From an uncultured Oscillospiraceae bacterium (lineage in GTDB: Bacteria; Bacillota; Clostridia; Oscillospirales; Oscillospiraceae), in NCBI GenBank assembly GCA_944385195.1, contig CALWWH010000098.1:1-5757 (forward strand): a stretch of 5,757 nt of DNA. The letters run 5' to 3'. Positions 3,913 to 5,757 of this stretch are shown here, one piece after another. How positions within the stretch are numbered: position 1 is the first letter of the stretch; the number at the start of each line of letters is the position of its first letter. The notes under the pieces were generated by a model, which worked only from the letters and a program-made list of their open reading frames with translations, had not been told where the DNA came from and did no database searches. Position numbers and translations under genes: made by a program.

Positions 3913-5685
3913 TTAATATACAACAACAGTCGACTGCATCGGCAGATGCTGATCCAGCCAGGCCACATCCTCGTCACGCATACGGATGCAGCCTGCGGAG
4001 ACAGGATAGCCCAGGGTGGCATCCAGGAGCTCTCCGCTGGGGGTATAGGTCCGGGAGTGGAAAGCGTGGCCGCCGTTGAAGCCCAAAACCGGGCGAACAT
4101 AGTAATCGCCGAAGTCCCACCGATCCACGCGATAATAGTATTGAAATACGCCGGCAATGGTGGGAGTGCTGTTCTTGCCAGTGGCGACTGTGAAGCTCTG
4201 CACCAGCTTCCAGTTCCCGGCAGAGCCTGTGAAGACGTTGACCCGCTGGGTCTTGAGGCTGACCCAGACCAGGTAGTCCGTCTGGCTGCTATAGCCGGAC
4301 TGGTTGACGTAGGCAAGCTTCTCCTCATCGGTATAATCGCTCTGCCGGACGTAGTTGTCTGTGGAAATGCGGATGGTGCTGCAATCCACCCAGCCGGTGC
4401 GTCCGTCGGAAAGCTCCAGCTGTGCCGAGCGGCCGCTGACGTAATTGGTGTAGATGGCCTCGGTACCCTCTTCCAGCCAGCCTATGTACCCGCCCAGCCA
4501 CTCATCCTGAAAGAGCCCTGTGGACTCGATGAGCGTGGCCTGGACACGGATGGTCTCAATGGACACGGGCGGCGGAGCCAGGGGCTGTGGGTCGATGCTC
4601 AGATACCGGCTCAGGCTCAGGCTGTCCTGGCCTAGGGTAACCTTGACGCAAAGGAGGCCCTCCGGAAGGGGCTGGGAGTCATCCACAGTCTCGTGGAGCC
4701 GGGCATCGGCCTGCTCTTGCAGTTCCAGGCGTTGAGTACCCAACGAGGTCTGGCCTAAGGTCCATTCAATCTCCGCATCCTGCCTGACGCTGGCAGAACT
4801 GCAAATCTCTAGGGACGCTCTGATCCAAGGGGCGTCGGCTGTCGGCTCTCCTGTAACGCGCAAAGCTCCGAGGGTCAATTCTCCCTGTCTGACTCGGATT
4901 TCGTCGCAAGCAATGAGCACACCACCGCTGCAATTTTGCAGCGTGACCGTCCCCTTTCCCCGCAGGACAAGACGTCCGGTGACAGTCAAATCCTTGACTG
5001 TCAGGTCGGACTCGGTGCAGAGGTACAGATCGCCATCAATGCTCAGCTGTTCGGGCACAGCTGTTCCCACGGGGATGATCGCCGTGCCGCCATCGCCGTC
5101 GCAGACACGGATGGTAAGGTTCAGCAGAATCTGGGCCAGTTCCTGGCGAGAGATGGGGTCCTTGGGGCGGAGCATTTCGTCCGCGCCCTGGATCAGCCCG
5201 GAGGCAACCAGACCGGCCGTGGCCGGTTGTGCCCAGTCAGAGACGGTGTAGCCGTCGCTGAAGGGCTCCAGTACTGCCCCTGTCCCATAGGGCAGCGCAA
5301 AGGCGCGGCTGAGGATGACAAAGGCCTCCTCGCGGGTGAGCTTCGCATCGGGAAAAATCTTACCATCGGAGCCGTTCAGGAGTCCCAGGGCTACAGCCTT
5401 GCTCAGGGCCTCGGCATAGGGGTGGTCAGCGGGAACGTCCGCAAAGGCCTCCAGCGTTGCCCGGGCGGACAGGCGCAGAAGCCTGGTCACCATGTCGGCA
5501 AGCTCGGCACGGGTGGCGTCGTCGCCCCCACGGACAGACCCGGCGTCCATCATTCCTGTCCGGACCGCATAAGCCAGCGCCGCGTCAGCCCAATGGGCGC
5601 CCGTATCAGCAGCGACTGCCGCGCCCGGAAAAAGCCCGGCAGTGAGGAGCAATATCAGCAGTGCAGCAGCAATGCGACGACTCAT
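3913..5685 (-). CDS. Secreted SLH-domain L,D-transpeptidase (YkuD family)
   Basis: Predicted extracellular enzyme that forms or edits peptidoglycan cross-links through an active-site cysteine, 590 residues. Signal peptide 1-26 (hydrophobic 5-22, AVA near 23-25). Three SLH repeats at about 29-70, 80-128 and 141-190 carry TRAE, TREE and SRQE where the polymer-binding motif ITRAE is expected. A beta-rich segment (212-280) has short alternating strands of solenoid character, followed by an Ig-like stretch (about 285-365) and an SH3-like segment (375-440). The YkuD domain (about 468-590) has HAFHS (540-544) and VSAGCIRM (562-569), with catalytic C566 and R568; SAGC replaces the usual SHGC. The ATG at 5685 has AGGCGG (5692-5697) six bases upstream and overlaps the preceding stop as ATGA. 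The SLH repeats suggest attachment to secondary wall polymers, placing the enzyme at the wall. Substrate and cross-link type cannot be told. Confidence 0.93.
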   Translation of the reverse strand: MSRRIAAALLILLLTAGLFPGAAVAADTGAHWADAALAYAVRTGMMDAGSVRGGDDATRAELADMVTRLLRLSARATLEAFADVPADHPYAEALSKAVALGLLNGSDGKIFPDAKLTREEAFVILSRAFALPYGTGAVLEPFSDGYTVSDWAQPATAGLVASGLIQGADEMLRPKDPISRQELAQILLNLTIRVCDGDGGTAIIPVGTAVPEQLSIDGDLYLCTESDLTVKDLTVTGRLVLRGKGTVTLQNCSGGVLIACDEIRVRQGELTLGALRVTGEPTADAPWIRASLEICSSASVRQDAEIEWTLGQTSLGTQRLELQEQADARLHETVDDSQPLPEGLLCVKVTLGQDSLSLSRYLSIDPQPLAPPPVSIETIRVQATLIESTGLFQDEWLGGYIGWLEEGTEAIYTNYVSGRSAQLELSDGRTGWVDCSTIRISTDNYVRQSDYTDEEKLAYVNQSGYSSQTDYLVWVSLKTQRVNVFTGSAGNWKLVQSFTVATGKNSTPTIAGVFQYYYRVDRWDFGDYYVRPVLGFNGGHAFHSRTYTPSGELLDATLGYPVSAGCIRMRDEDVAWLDQHLPMQSTVVVY

Positions 5686-5757
5686 CGGAAGCCGCCTGCC
5701 TTGTGAGCATAGGTATCTGTCATGGCGGGGATGACCTGTTCGGGGTGGCCAAGGATG
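5682..5757 (-). CDS. C-terminal end of an unidentified upstream gene
   Basis: A frame without stops enters from the right edge and ends in TGA at 5684-5682, overlapping the transpeptidase ATG as ATGA. The 24 visible residues include LGHPEQVIPAMTDTYAHK and end GGFR. The LGH...TYAHK spacing is faintly like the end of a tyrosine recombinase, but the usual pattern between those blocks is missing and I would not call it. The overlap suggests the transpeptidase is the second or a later gene of an operon whose promoter lies outside the window. Confidence 0.5.
   Translation of the reverse strand, partial: ILGHPEQVIPAMTDTYAHKAGGFR

Noticed and set aside
5682..5757. Tyrosine recombinase C-terminus from LGH...TYAHK
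   Set aside because: The spacing is similar, but the usual residues between LGH and the tyrosine block are absent and only 24 residues are visible.

Overview
The window looks like chromosomal DNA from a GC-rich Clostridia-class Firmicute, most likely an Oscillospiraceae-type gut anaerobe (relatives of Flavonifractor, Pseudoflavonifractor or Oscillibacter). The evidence is the L19 / type I signal peptidase / RbgA / RNase HII order, strong GGAGG ribosome binding sites, GTG starts, and an SLH-anchored YkuD protein. The lineage is inferred from style, not from a marker comparison. Every confidently called gene lies on the minus strand, so transcription runs from the high-coordinate end to the low one.

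Right part (5757 to 3007), cell envelope: the last 24 codons of an unidentified gene overlap by ATGA the start of a 590-residue secreted protein. That protein has a signal peptide, three SLH repeats, a beta-rich middle, an SH3-like segment and a C-terminal YkuD L,D-transpeptidase domain. A hairpin follows, then a 273-residue DUF11-repeat protein with no signal peptide whose repeats are cut out of phase. A GC-rich hairpin with a T-rich tail closes that gene.

Middle (3006 to 2411), about 600 bases without a confident gene: it holds a long perfect hairpin (2624-2662) inside what may be a dispersed repeat, a doubtful plus-strand 36-codon ORF with a good ribosome binding site, an A-tract near-palindrome, a good sigma-A-type promoter for rplS, and a roughly 125-nt hairpin-rich rplS leader.

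Left part (2410 to 1), housekeeping: rplS (ribosomal protein L19) is followed by a 14-bp perfect hairpin and a 276-base gap. In the gap lies a well-formed promoter for lepB (signal peptidase I), rbgA (50S assembly GTPase) and rnhB (RNase HII, cut by the window edge). lepB and rbgA overlap by four bases (GTGA), and rbgA and rnhB are two bases apart, so these three form one translationally coupled operon. The common themes are ribosome assembly (L19, RbgA), protein export (LepB) and RNA-DNA hybrid repair (RNase HII).

I see no CRISPR array, transposase, tRNA, rRNA or phage gene. The best candidates for something unusual are the out-of-phase DUF11 protein beside the SLH-transpeptidase, the structured rplS leader, and the possible repeat element at about 2590-2800.
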